A stretch of 64,000 nt of DNA from Winogradskya consettensis (GCF_018332715.1 NZ_BOQP01000027.1:248001-312000); one strand, 5' to 3'. Shown: positions 17,336 to 26,979, counted from the first letter of the stretch. Translations and numbers: made by a program. Notes: a model not told the origin generated them from the letters alone.

Positions 17336-19222
17336 ATGCGCCAGAGTGGGTGCGTGAAGGCGACACCACCCGGGTTACGTTTCGAGGTCCTGGGTCCGTT
17401 GCGGGTCTGGCGGGGCGACGTCGAGCTGGATCCCGGCCCACGTCAGCAGCAGCGGTTGCTGGCAATCATGCTGACGGCGGCGCCCCGGCCGGTCGGGACG
17501 GCCGATCTGGTCGAGCTGGTCTGGGGCACGGAGCCGCCGGGGAGCGCGGTGAATGTCATCCACAAATATGTCGGCAGACTGCGCAGGCTGTTCGAATCCG
17601 ATCTACCGCCCCGTGCGCCCGGGAGGTACCTGTTGCGGCAGGGCACCGCGTACCGGTTCCGGGCCGGACCGGAGACCCTCGACCTCGCGGCCTTCCGCCG
17701 GCATGTCGCTGCCGGGCGGGAGAGCGGCGGCCAGGCCCGGCTCTCCGAGGCGCTCGAGCACTACGGCACGGCACTGCGGATCTGGCGGGGCCCGGCCGGT
17801 GGCGTCCTGGCTGACAACCCCGGCACCGTGGCTGTCTTCGCAGGCCTCGACGCCGAATTCCGCGCCGCCGCCGTCACGGCAACGGAGATCGCCCTCCGCA
17901 TCGGCCGGCCTGATCTGATGGTGCCCGCCCTCCGGCTCGCCGCCGGGATGAGCCCGCTCGACGAGGTGGTGCACGCGAATCTGATCACGGTACTTGCCGC
18001 AGCCGGCCGGCAGGCCGAGGCGCTGGAGCTCTACCGGGCGCTCCACGAGCGCCTGGTGGACGACCTGGGCATCGAGCCGGGGACCGCCCTGCGGGAGGCA
18101 CAGCGCCGGGTGCTGACCCAGACCACAGCATCGTCCGGCCCGCCGCCTGAGCCCCTCCACCCCGCGCAGCTGCCGCCGGCCCTGCCGCTGTTCGCCGGGC
18201 GCTCGGCGGAGCTCGCGGTCCTGACCCGGCTGGCCGCCGGGATGCACGAGGGCGGGCGGAGCAGCCCGCTGGTGGTGGCGATGGACGGCATGGGCGGGGT
18301 CGGCACATCGACGCTCGCGACGTGCTTCGCCCACCTGGTCGCCGACCGGTTCGATGCCGGGCAGCTCTACCTCGACCTGTCGGGGGACCAGGACGAACCG
18401 CTGCTGGTGGGGGAGGCGCTGCGCTCCCTGTTGTACGCCCTCGGCGTGCCGCCCGCTGACGTCCCGGACCCGATCGACGCGCGTGTGGGCATGTACCGCA
18501 GCCTGACCGCGGGCAAACGGTTCCTGCTGCTGCTGGACAACGCGCACGATCCGGCTCGGGTCCGCCCGTTGCTGCCGAACTCCCCGCAGAGCCTGGTCCT
18601 GATCACGAGCCGGCGTCCGCTGATCGAGCTGGCGGCCCACGACGGGGCGGCCCTGCTGCGGATCGGGCTGCCCCGCCGGACGGCGGCCCGGGAGGTGCTG
18701 GACGCGCGGCTGGCAGGCCTGCCCAACCGGGCCACCGGCAGCACGGCGGACGAGATCGTCGAGCTCTGCGGCCGGCTGCCGCTCGCGCTGGCGATCCTGG
18801 GCGCCAGGCTGGCCTCGAGCCCGCAGCTGTCCCCGGCGGCCGTGGTGGCCGAGCTGCGGGACCCTGCGCGGCGGCTGGACGCGTTCACCGCCGGTGGCGG
18901 GGTCGATGGACCCCGTGCTGTTTTCTCCCGGTCCTACCGCAGACTCAGCCCCGGTTCGGCGCGGCTCTTCCGGTTGCTCGCGGTGGCGTCGGCTCCGGGC
19001 ATCACCACTGCCTCGTGCGCCGGTCTGGCCGGCCAGGGCCTGGACAGCACGCGGGCCCAGCTCGGCGAACTCATCGAGGCGGCCCTGCTCACCGACGATG
19101 CCGAGGGCCGTTACACCGCCCATGTGCTCGTCCGGGCGTACGCGGAAGAGCTGTTGTCAGCCGTGGAGTCGCCGGCCGAGCGGACGGCGGCGACGAGCCG
19201 GCTTCGCGCGCTGCTCAGTTGA
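17336..19222 (+). CDS. SARP-family transcriptional activator with NB-ARC ATPase domain (1)
   Basis: This 628-aa AfsR-like regulator has an OmpR-type winged helix (about 15-105), a bacterial transcriptional activation domain (about 110-265), an NB-ARC NTPase domain (about 285-510) and a C-terminal winged-helix/helical tail. SARPs bind direct heptamer repeats and switch on secondary-metabolite genes. The Walker A segment reads GMGGVGTST: the essential Lys is Thr at residue 324, so nucleotide binding is probably weakened or lost. Walker B LLLLDNAHD is intact. A paralogue (26980-28488) keeps the Lys. Confidence 0.9.
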   Translation: MRQSGCVKATPPGLRFEVLGPLRVWRGDVELDPGPRQQQRLLAIMLTAAPRPVGTADLVELVWGTEPPGSAVNVIHKYVGRLRRLFESDLPPRAPGRYLLRQGTAYRFRAGPETLDLAAFRRHVAAGRESGGQARLSEALEHYGTALRIWRGPAGGVLADNPGTVAVFAGLDAEFRAAAVTATEIALRIGRPDLMVPALRLAAGMSPLDEVVHANLITVLAAAGRQAEALELYRALHERLVDDLGIEPGTALREAQRRVLTQTTASSGPPPEPLHPAQLPPALPLFAGRSAELAVLTRLAAGMHEGGRSSPLVVAMDGMGGVGTSTLATCFAHLVADRFDAGQLYLDLSGDQDEPLLVGEALRSLLYALGVPPADVPDPIDARVGMYRSLTAGKRFLLLLDNAHDPARVRPLLPNSPQSLVLITSRRPLIELAAHDGAALLRIGLPRRTAAREVLDARLAGLPNRATGSTADEIVELCGRLPLALAILGARLASSPQLSPAAVVAELRDPARRLDAFTAGGGVDGPRAVFSRSYRRLSPGSARLFRLLAVASAPGITTASCAGLAGQGLDSTRAQLGELIEAALLTDDAEGRYTAHVLVRAYAEELLSAVESPAERTAATSRLRALLS

Positions 19223-19277
19223 CGGCGGCGGAGCCAGGTCCAGAAGTAATCCATTGTTTCTCCCTACCTTCAGCGGA

Positions 19278-19295
19278 ACCGGCGGATGCGCCGGT
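19278..19295. terminator. Small hairpin after SARP 1
   Basis: A perfect 7-bp stem (ACCGGCG / CGCCGGT) with a GATG loop lies in the 100-bp gap between the SARP gene and the 2TM-protein gene. It may be a weak terminator or a 5'-leader structure. Confidence 0.4.
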
Positions 19296-19322
19296 CACCA
19301 TCTCGTGAAGGGGAGTGTTGCG

Positions 19323-19625
19323 ATGAGGACCTACCATCCTGCAGGCGTTCCGGCCGATCCGGATCCGGTACGCAGCCGGGCGATCCGCCAACTGCACCAG
19401 AAGCGTGGTGTGCAGGCCCACGTCCTGGTCTTCGTGCTGTCCAATGTGGCCCAGGTGGTCGTGTGGTGGGCGTACACCCCGGATCAGTTCTTCTGGCCTT
19501 TGTGGTCGATCCTCGGCTGGGGTGTCGGACTGGTGTTCCACATCTGGGCGGTGTATTCGGGTGCCCAGCTCGACGAGGCGCGGATCGAGCGGGAAATGCG
19601 CCGGATGGAGCGCACCGGCGACTGA
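19323..19625 (+). CDS. 2TM-domain small membrane protein
   Basis: This 100-aa protein has two membrane helices (about 33-50 and 57-78) separated by a short loop around YTPDQFFWPL, then a basic/acidic tail EARIEREMRRMERTGD. It fits the 2TM domain family, often found alone or attached to sensors; its function is unknown. GGGGAG precedes the ATG. Confidence 0.75.
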   Translation: MRTYHPAGVPADPDPVRSRAIRQLHQKRGVQAHVLVFVLSNVAQVVVWWAYTPDQFFWPLWSILGWGVGLVFHIWAVYSGAQLDEARIEREMRRMERTGD

Positions 19626-19639
19626 ACTCCCGCCTGTGG

Positions 19640-21259
19640 TCAGCCGGTGGCGAGCACCGCGTGGACCGAGGAGACCGAGCTCGCACCCTCACCGACCGCG
19701 GTGGCGACCCGCTTCGTCGAACCCGAGCGCAGATCGCCGACGGCGAAGACCCGCGGCGCGCTCGTCTGGAACGGCAGGGGTGAGCCGGCGGGACCGACGG
19801 GTAGCCGGCTGTCCGTCAGGACGAAGCCCTTGTCGTCCAGGGTTATGCCCGCCAGCCACTGCGACACCGGGTCCGCGCCGATGAAGCAGAACAGCGCCCG
19901 GCAGCCGAGCCGCTCGCGTCGGCCGCCGCGCTCGATGACGATCGACTCGAGGGTGCCCTCGCCGGACAGCTCGCGGACGTCGGCGCCGGTGTGGATCCGG
20001 ATCCGGGGATGCACCCGGATCCGGTCGGCGAGGTAGGACGACATCCGCGCCCCGAGGTCACCGCCACGCAGGATCAGGTCCACTGCGGCGCCCCTGCCGG
20101 CGAGTGACAACGCTGCCTGGCCGGCCGAGTTGGCGCCGCCGACGACCGCCACCGGCTCGTTCTCATGCCCCCTGACGTCCAGTTCCGTTGCCGCGTAACG
20201 GATGCAGCCGCCTGTTTCGTGCTGGGCCCACCCGGGGACGCCGAGGCGGCGGTAGTGCGCCCCGGTAGCGGCGATCACCGCGCGGGTCTCGATACGGGTG
20301 CCGTCGGCCAGCAGCACCATGGGGCGGTGCTCCTGCGACAGATCGAGGCCCGTGACGGCGCTGGGGGAGTGGATCCTGACGCCGAACTTGAGCGCCTGCA
20401 TCATCGCCAGCCGGGTCAGACCCTCGCCGCTGATCCCCTCGGGGAAGCCGAGATAGTTCTCGATGCGGGCGCTCGTGGCTGCCTGGCCGCCGAGCCCGGA
20501 GCGGTCCAGGAGCACGGTGACGAGACCCTCGGACGCTCCGTACACGGCGGCGGCCAGCCCCGCCGGTCCGGCACCCACCACGACGAGATCCACCGGGCTC
20601 CCGCCCGCCCGGTACGTGAGCCCGAGCGCCGCCGCGACCCCGCCCGGCGTCGCATGCCGCAGCACCGAGCCGTTGACCAGCGCGGCAGGAAGATCATCCG
20701 CGTCGAGCCCCGAGGCACTCATCAGCGCGAGCCCGGACATCGACGCGGCGTCGAGCCACGACATGGGCAGGAGCAGCTGGGTGACGTACGTGCGCAGCCT
20801 GATCGCCGCGGCGTCGTCCGCCCGGCCGATGATCTCCAGTGCGCTCCCGGCCGCCGACCGGATCACCTCGCGGCGGGTCCGGAACGCCTGCAGCAGCACA
20901 TCGGCTATGTCACCCTGCTCGGCGAGGATCCGGCGCAGGGTCGGCGCCACGATCCGCACGACCGTGCCGGCAACCGCCACCCGGGCGGTCAGATAGACGT
21001 TCTGGCCGGTCAGCAGGTTGAGTTCGCCGAGGAAGTCGCCGGGTCCGCCCCGGAAGATCAGCCGTTCCGGCCCGCTCGCCGTCGGGTCCCGGACGAGGTC
21101 CACGGTCGCCGTCCGGAGCAGGAGGAGGTCATAGGCGGTGTCGCCCGTCGCGTAGAGGACATGCCCGGCTTCCGCGTGCTCCTCCACACCGTATCGGGCG
21201 AGCCGGCGGAACTGTTCGTCGTCGAGCCCCGCTCCACTGGCCGTCGCCTCGTCGTTCAA
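19640..21259 (-). CDS. FAD-dependent oxidoreductase with N-terminal cyclic-nucleotide-binding domain (paralogue)
   Basis: This 539-aa paralogue of the gene at 2772-4418 has the same layout: a CNB domain (GDTAYDLLLLRTATVDLV, GELNLLTGQNVYL), a Cys-free thioredoxin-like spacer, then the TrxR-like module (GAGPAGLAAAVYGASEG, VGGANSAGQAA, VFAVGDLRSGS). The CxxC is again missing (GCIRYAATELDV, a single Cys). The TTG start at 21259 is preceded by GGAGG; the ATG at 21325 is less likely. It is divergent from the RetSat-like fusion enzyme. Confidence 0.85.
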   Translation of the reverse strand: MNDEATASGAGLDDEQFRRLARYGVEEHAEAGHVLYATGDTAYDLLLLRTATVDLVRDPTASGPERLIFRGGPGDFLGELNLLTGQNVYLTARVAVAGTVVRIVAPTLRRILAEQGDIADVLLQAFRTRREVIRSAAGSALEIIGRADDAAAIRLRTYVTQLLLPMSWLDAASMSGLALMSASGLDADDLPAALVNGSVLRHATPGGVAAALGLTYRAGGSPVDLVVVGAGPAGLAAAVYGASEGLVTVLLDRSGLGGQAATSARIENYLGFPEGISGEGLTRLAMMQALKFGVRIHSPSAVTGLDLSQEHRPMVLLADGTRIETRAVIAATGAHYRRLGVPGWAQHETGGCIRYAATELDVRGHENEPVAVVGGANSAGQAALSLAGRGAAVDLILRGGDLGARMSSYLADRIRVHPRIRIHTGADVRELSGEGTLESIVIERGGRRERLGCRALFCFIGADPVSQWLAGITLDDKGFVLTDSRLPVGPAGSPLPFQTSAPRVFAVGDLRSGSTKRVATAVGEGASSVSSVHAVLATG

Positions 21260-21393
21260 GCCGGACCTCCGCGCTGTCGGCGTACCTGCATGGCATGTCG
21301 GGTGAAGCTGGAAGGAGTAAGTCATGGCGGGGTGGACGGGTTGTGGATCGGGCGGCGCGTGAGTCCATTTCCGGTCCAGTGGAGCTTCCTACC

Positions 21394-24117
21394 TTGAGCG
21401 CGAAGGGTCCGGGAACGGACGGCCGTCAACACACTGGGGTGACCTTGATCGCGCAGGAAGATGCCGATGTCGTCGTGATCGGATCCGGCATGGGCGGCCT
21501 GGCGGCGGCGCGTGCGCTCGCGCAGTTCGGTGGCAAGCGGGTGCTCGTGCTGGAGCAGCACTACACCCTCGGCGGGATGACGCACGAGTTCTCCCGCGAG
21601 GGGCGGTACAGGTTCGGGACCGGCCTGCACTACATGAGCGCGGACGCCGGTCCGTTCCTCGGTTTCATGACCGACGGCCGGGTGCAGCTCCAGCCGTTGC
21701 CCGACGACTACGACGTCCTGCACTTCCCCGATTTCGACTTCGCCGTGCCCGCCTCGGGAGAGCTGTTCCGGGACCGCCTCAAAGACCGGTTCCCCGGTGA
21801 GGCCCGGGCCATCGACCGCTATTTCCGGACGGTACGGCGGGCGATGACCGGTCTCGCGGCCCGCAACGTCCTCGCGTCGCTTCCCGCACCGGTGCGCCGG
21901 CTCGGGTTCCCGGTTGTCGAGCGGCTCTTCCCGGCGACGTACCGTTCGCTGAGCGATCAGGTCTCCCGCAGCTTCCGCGACCCGGACCTGCGGGCGGTGC
22001 TGGCGGCGCGGTGGGGGTTGTACGGCACGCCGCCGGCATCGAGCGCGTTCGGTTACCACGCCGCGGTCCCGACGACGTTCTTCCTGGACGGCACCGCCCA
22101 TCCCGTGGGCGGCCCGAAAGCGATCAGCGAGATCGTCCTGGAGATCCTCGGCCGCTACGACGTCGAGCTGCGCGCGCGTCAGCGGATCGAGCGGATCACC
22201 GTCGAGCGGGGCCGGGTGACCGGCGTCGACGTCGAGGATTCCGGAACGGGGCGCCGGTACCACGTCCGGGCCGCGTCGGTGGTCTCGGCGGCAGGGGTCC
22301 GCAACACCTATGACCTGCTCGGTACGGCGGTCGAGCCCCGCTGGGAGCACGCGCTGGCGAAGCTGCCCGCGGAGCCGTCGGCGATCATGCTGTTCCTCGG
22401 ACTGCGCCAGTCGCCGGCACGGTCCGACCTGCACGGCGAGAACCACTGGTTCATGCCGGACCTCGACGGTTCCCACCAGGCGCTGGGCGACGGCACGCTG
22501 TACGTCTCCTTCTCCTCGCTGAACAACCCGGCCGCGCGCTTCCACACCGTCGAGGTCGTGGAGCTGATCGACCCGGCGGCCTTCGACCGGTGGCAGGACA
22601 GCGACGCGGAGAAACGGCCGGACGACTACCGCAGGCTCAAGGACGACCTGACCCGGCGGCTGCTCGACCGCCTGGAGCAGCGGTGGCCCGGATTCCGGGA
22701 GAACATCGCGTTCGCCGAGCTGGCGACGCCGCTGTCGTTCGAGACCTACCAGCGCAGTGTCCGGGGATCGTTCTACGGTCTCGCCGCCACGCCCGCGCGG
22801 CTGCGGTCGTCGCTCGCGGGGACGCGTACGCCGGTCAAGGGTCTGGTGGTGGCCGGCCAGGACGCCTGGGGGCCTGGTGTGGTCGGCGCGCTCGCGGGCG
22901 GCCTCCTGGCTGCCAACGCTGTCCTGCCGGGCCGGCAGCTGGGCACGATGTGGCGCACGATCCGGGCCCGCACCCCGGCCCGCGAGCCGGCCACCGCCTG
23001 GCGGGGTTACCTGCGCGTGGCCGCGATCGAGGAGCTGACCCCGGCGATCCGCAAGGTACGCCTGGAACCGCTGGACGGTGGCGCGCTGCCGTTCTCGTTC
23101 GCCGCGGGACAGTATCTGAAGATCGACCTGCCCGTGGCGGTCGAGCCGATCGAGCGGTCCTATTCGATCTCGAGCGGGCCGGGCACGACGGGCTACGCCG
23201 AGTTCGCGGTGAAGCGGGAGACGGACGGCCTCGGCTCCACCTTCCTGCACGACGATCTGGAACCGGGCCAGGCCCTGCGGGTGGCCGGGCCGTTCGGCGA
23301 CTTCACGTACGACCCCGCCGGCGACGACGGCACCGGCACACTGCTGCTGATCGCCGGGGGCGTCGGGATCACGCCGCTGATCAGTGTTCTGGCTGCGGTG
23401 GAGCAGGCCGGTCGCAGCGGCCGGGTGGTCCTGCTGGCAGGCTGCCGGAGCGAGGACGAGATCCCGTTCCGGACGGAGCTCGACGGTCTGCGGGCACGGA
23501 TGCCGGGGCTCGAGGTGACCGTCTTCGTCAGCCGGCCGGGCGGCGGCTGGCCGGGCCGGCGCGGCCGGATCGACCTCGACGCGCTGCGCCCTTACGCCGC
23601 GGACGTCACGCGCGTCCACCTCTGCGGCCCGGCGCCGATGATGCAGGACGTGCTCGGCCACCTGACGGAGCTCCGGGTGCCCCGCGACATCGTGCACACC
23701 GAGGCTTTCGTATCGGGTCGCAGCATGCAGACCCGCCGGGAGAAGGCCCACGGGATCGCCCTCGCCGCGGCCCAGGCGGGGATCGCCGGGTTCACCATCG
23801 GCGTCCGTGACGAGGATGCGGCCTCCTTCGCCTGCCCGCCCGGGCAGACGGTCCTCGACGCCGCCAACGCGGCCCGCGTCCCGTTCCCGCAGTCGTGCGG
23901 GGAGGGAGCCTGCGGCACCTGCCGGGTCCGGGTGCTGACCGGGGAGTACGAGACGGACACCCGCGGGATGTTCTCGGCCCAGGAGCTCGACGCGGGCTGG
24001 CGCCTGGCCTGCCAGACGCTGCCCACGTCAGACCTCGTGGTCAGCCGTCAGGACCAGCCGGGCCAGCTCGACCCGGGAGCGGACGCCCAGCTTGCCGAAG
24101 GCGTGCCGCAGGTGTGA
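21394..24117 (+). CDS. Fusion: RetSat/CrtI-like FAD oxidoreductase, ferredoxin-NAD(P) reductase and 2Fe-2S ferredoxin
   Basis: This 907-aa three-module redox enzyme starts with an NAD(P)/FAD phytoene-desaturase/retinol-saturase-like domain (about 20-530; GSGMGGLAAARAL, YRFGTGLHYM). A ferredoxin-reductase module follows (about 536-760) with the FAD motif RSYSIS and the NAD motif LIAGGVGITPL. It ends with a plant-type 2Fe-2S domain (about 785-875) with Cys spacing CX4CX2CX29C. The reductase and ferredoxin probably feed NAD(P)H electrons to the first domain, making a self-contained polyene saturase or desaturase (inference). The TTG at 21394 follows GGAG; GTG 21439 is an alternative. Its 3' end overlaps the LAL regulator by 90 bp. 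Confidence 0.85.
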   Translation: MSAKGPGTDGRQHTGVTLIAQEDADVVVIGSGMGGLAAARALAQFGGKRVLVLEQHYTLGGMTHEFSREGRYRFGTGLHYMSADAGPFLGFMTDGRVQLQPLPDDYDVLHFPDFDFAVPASGELFRDRLKDRFPGEARAIDRYFRTVRRAMTGLAARNVLASLPAPVRRLGFPVVERLFPATYRSLSDQVSRSFRDPDLRAVLAARWGLYGTPPASSAFGYHAAVPTTFFLDGTAHPVGGPKAISEIVLEILGRYDVELRARQRIERITVERGRVTGVDVEDSGTGRRYHVRAASVVSAAGVRNTYDLLGTAVEPRWEHALAKLPAEPSAIMLFLGLRQSPARSDLHGENHWFMPDLDGSHQALGDGTLYVSFSSLNNPAARFHTVEVVELIDPAAFDRWQDSDAEKRPDDYRRLKDDLTRRLLDRLEQRWPGFRENIAFAELATPLSFETYQRSVRGSFYGLAATPARLRSSLAGTRTPVKGLVVAGQDAWGPGVVGALAGGLLAANAVLPGRQLGTMWRTIRARTPAREPATAWRGYLRVAAIEELTPAIRKVRLEPLDGGALPFSFAAGQYLKIDLPVAVEPIERSYSISSGPGTTGYAEFAVKRETDGLGSTFLHDDLEPGQALRVAGPFGDFTYDPAGDDGTGTLLLIAGGVGITPLISVLAAVEQAGRSGRVVLLAGCRSEDEIPFRTELDGLRARMPGLEVTVFVSRPGGGWPGRRGRIDLDALRPYAADVTRVHLCGPAPMMQDVLGHLTELRVPRDIVHTEAFVSGRSMQTRREKAHGIALAAAQAGIAGFTIGVRDEDAASFACPPGQTVLDAANAARVPFPQSCGEGACGTCRVRVLTGEYETDTRGMFSAQELDAGWRLACQTLPTSDLVVSRQDQPGQLDPGADAQLAEGVPQV

Positions 24118-26820
24118 GCTCACGGTGTGCGGCGACAGGAAGAGCTCGTCGGCGACCTGGCGGTTCGTCCAGCCCCGAGCCACCATCCTTGCCACCTTGG
24201 TCTCCGACTCGGTCAGCCCCGCCCAGCCGTTCCGGGGCCGGTACGGGGTTCGCCGGCGCACCCCGTACCGGCGCAGCAGCTGCCGCACCCGGGCCGCGTC
24301 GCGGTCGGCGCCGACCGCCTCCCACTGTTCGATGGCCGAGCCCAGCAGGGACAGGCCGTGCGAGCGGTCGGTGGCGACCACCACCGTGCCGGCGTCCTCG
24401 CTCACCCGGGCCCGCACCAGTGGCCGCTCGTCGCCGGCGTGCAGGTCGACCGCGCGCAGCAGCAGGCCCGGGTCGGCGGTCAGCAGCCCGCGGGCGTGGT
24501 GCAGCGCCGCCTCGACGACCGGTTCACCCGCGTGGCGGTGTGACTCGTCGGTGAGCCGGGCCACGGCTGTTTCCGCCAGGTCACGCCGGCCGGCGCGCAG
24601 GAGCAGCCGGACGAGGACACCCACCTCGGCGTGCTCGGTCAGGGTGACGACGCGGACGCATCCCGAGAACAGCGTCGCCATCTCGTCGCCGGACCCCTCG
24701 CCGGCCGGGAGGCCGCGGGCCTCGTCCAGCAGGGCGCGCAGCCACTGCCCCCGGCCACGCCAGTCCGGATTGCCGCTGCCGCCCATGTGGGCCGCCATGG
24801 CGTCGGCGACCCTCATCCCGGCCTGGTCGCCACGATGGATCGCCACCGTGGCGAGGGTGAGAGCGGCGACATAGAGGTAGCTGACGGAGCCGAGCTCATA
24901 GGACATGGCCTGGATCGCCTCGGCCTCGGCCCGGGCCTCGTCCAGCCGGCCCGAACGCAGGGTGATCCGGGCGCGGATCATCGCCCACACCCGCGCGTTG
25001 GCGAGCTGGCCGTCCAGCTGTGCGAGCCGGGCGCCCTCCTCGGCCAGCCGCCAGGCCTCACCCATCCGGCCTGCCGCGTCGAGCATCATCGCCTTCCACC
25101 CGTCGGGCAGCGACAGGGCGTGCGCGCCGGAGGTCTCGATGCGGAGCCGGATCGCGTCGTCGGCCGAACGCAGCCCGTCGGACCAGTCGCAGAGCTGGAA
25201 GTCGGCGACGGCCTTCGCGACCAGAACGGCGGAGACCGACCGCGCGTCGATACCGGCACGGCTCGCGGCCACTGCGGCGTCGGCCGCCTGCCTCGCCTCG
25301 GTGGGACGCCCGATGATGCCCAGCGCACCGGAGAGCACGGCGTACAACCGGGCCCTCAGCTCGGCCGGCAGGTTCCCGTGCGTCAGAGCCTCGCGGCAGA
25401 GCTGCGCCGCCCGCCCGGCGTCGGCCGGGAGGATGGCCTCGGCGATCAGGCGCTGGATCTGCGCCGCCACCATCGGGGCCAGGGCCGGGCCCCTGCCGCG
25501 CTCGAACAGCTCGGCGGCGTCCAGGGCGCGGTCGGCCAGGACGAGGTGGGTGACGGCCTCGGTGAGCATCGTCCCGCGGCCGGGGTCGTCCCACCGGACG
25601 AGCGCGAAAGCCTGGGAACTCAGCTCGGCGGCGATCGCCGAGGACCGCACGAGGCTCTCGGCCGCGGCCCGGCGCAGCAGCCCGATCGCCTCCGCGTCGC
25701 CGTGGGTGGCGATCTGCAGCACGAGCGCCGCGATCTCGGCCACGGGGGTCCCGCCCGCCAGGCCGGCCTCGATGGCCTGCCGGCGCAGGGCACGGCGCAA
25801 CGGCTCGGGCAGGCCGGCGTCGATGGCCTCGCGGACCAGGTCGTGTCGGAATGCGAACGTGTCGCCGCGCTCGATGATCAGCTCGGCGTCCAGCGCCTCG
25901 CGCAGCGGTGCGAGAAGGGCGGAGGGGCGGCGGTCGAGCATCCCGGCGAGCTGTTCCGCGGTGAACGTCCGGCCGAGGATCGACGCCATCTCCACGGTCA
26001 GCCGGCCGTCGTCGGACAACAGCCGCACCTGCTCGCGGATCGAGTCCCGGAAGCGCCGGGGCAGGCTGCCGCCGCGCAGGGCGGCGACCCCGCCGCGAAG
26101 CTCGACCGTGTGCTCGTCGCGCAGCCCGTGCAGGAGGTCGAGCAGCAGCAACGGACGGCCCTGGGCGCCGGCCAGGGCCTCGCGCAGCCCGGGGTCCGGC
26201 GTGCCGCCCAGGACGTCGCGGGTCACCTGCGCGATGGCATCGGCGTCGAGAGCACCGAGCCGGAGGACCTCGGCACCCTGACCGGACATCTGGTCGATCA
26301 CGGCGCGCACGGGTGCCGGCGGGTCGGGCCGCAACGCGATCACCCAGAGCACGGGGTCGGCGGACAACCGCCGGGTGAGCGTCCGTACCGCGGCGGCAGT
26401 GGCCAGATCGGCCCACTGGAAGTCGTCGATGACGATCATGACGGGCGTGTGGAGGGTCGCCTTCTCCAGGCCGTCGTGCACTTCTTGGACGAGCCAGAAG
26501 CCGCCTTCCGTTCGCTCGGCGGCGCGTCGCAGCGCGTCCAGGTCGACGGGCGGCTCATCGGTGCTGGTGAGAGTGTCGAGCAGCAGCCAGGCCGGCACCC
26601 CCAGCGACGCGATCTGACCCGCGCCGGTCAGGACCTGGGCGTCGCGTTCCCGCCCGGTGTCGCCCGCGTCGGCGATCAGGCTGGACTTGCCGCTGCCGGG
26701 CACACCCTCGACGATGACGACGCCACCGGTGCCGGCGATCAGCTGATGGACCCGCCCGCGCAGGACGGCCCGTTCGGCATCCCGGCCGCGCAGGGGCGGC
26801 GAGGTGGACCGTGTGGTCAT
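24028..26820 (-). CDS. LAL-type LuxR-family transcriptional regulator
   Basis: This 930-aa large ATP-binding LuxR regulator has an N-terminal AAA-type NTPase with Walker A GVPGSGKSS (39-47) and Walker B VMIVIDDFQWAD, a long TPR-like helical middle, and a C-terminal GerE/LuxR HTH (about 868-925; LTESETKVARMVARGWTNRQVAD, then SPHTVSSHL). LAL proteins are usually pathway activators in actinomycetes. The HTH coding end overlaps the tail of the convergent fusion enzyme. Confidence 0.92.
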   Translation of the reverse strand: MTTRSTSPPLRGRDAERAVLRGRVHQLIAGTGGVVIVEGVPGSGKSSLIADAGDTGRERDAQVLTGAGQIASLGVPAWLLLDTLTSTDEPPVDLDALRRAAERTEGGFWLVQEVHDGLEKATLHTPVMIVIDDFQWADLATAAAVRTLTRRLSADPVLWVIALRPDPPAPVRAVIDQMSGQGAEVLRLGALDADAIAQVTRDVLGGTPDPGLREALAGAQGRPLLLLDLLHGLRDEHTVELRGGVAALRGGSLPRRFRDSIREQVRLLSDDGRLTVEMASILGRTFTAEQLAGMLDRRPSALLAPLREALDAELIIERGDTFAFRHDLVREAIDAGLPEPLRRALRRQAIEAGLAGGTPVAEIAALVLQIATHGDAEAIGLLRRAAAESLVRSSAIAAELSSQAFALVRWDDPGRGTMLTEAVTHLVLADRALDAAELFERGRGPALAPMVAAQIQRLIAEAILPADAGRAAQLCREALTHGNLPAELRARLYAVLSGALGIIGRPTEARQAADAAVAASRAGIDARSVSAVLVAKAVADFQLCDWSDGLRSADDAIRLRIETSGAHALSLPDGWKAMMLDAAGRMGEAWRLAEEGARLAQLDGQLANARVWAMIRARITLRSGRLDEARAEAEAIQAMSYELGSVSYLYVAALTLATVAIHRGDQAGMRVADAMAAHMGGSGNPDWRGRGQWLRALLDEARGLPAGEGSGDEMATLFSGCVRVVTLTEHAEVGVLVRLLLRAGRRDLAETAVARLTDESHRHAGEPVVEAALHHARGLLTADPGLLLRAVDLHAGDERPLVRARVSEDAGTVVVATDRSHGLSLLGSAIEQWEAVGADRDAARVRQLLRRYGVRRRTPYRPRNGWAGLTESETKVARMVARGWTNRQVADELFLSPHTVSSHLRHAFGKLGVRSRVELARLVLTADHEV

Positions 26821-26979
26821 CAGATCTCCCGGCCGCCTGGGACTGAGCGGTCCACAGTAGCCGATCTTCGCCGGCGGACGCGGCGCGTGCGATACCGGGT
26901 GCGCCCGCCCGGGCAGGGACCGCTAAAGAGCACAAGAACGTGTGATGTCTCGCCCGGTGGCCCCGGACATCATCGGTGC

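Noticed and set aside
21322..23751. 809-codon minus-strand open frame opposite the RetSat fusion
   Set aside because: Arg/Pro/His-rich composition with no domain; it is a GC-rich shadow of the plus-strand gene, whose motifs are clear.
24631..26979. Long N-terminal extension of the SARP 2 frame
   Set aside because: It runs antisense to the LAL regulator and has no family motifs; SARP homology begins at 26980.
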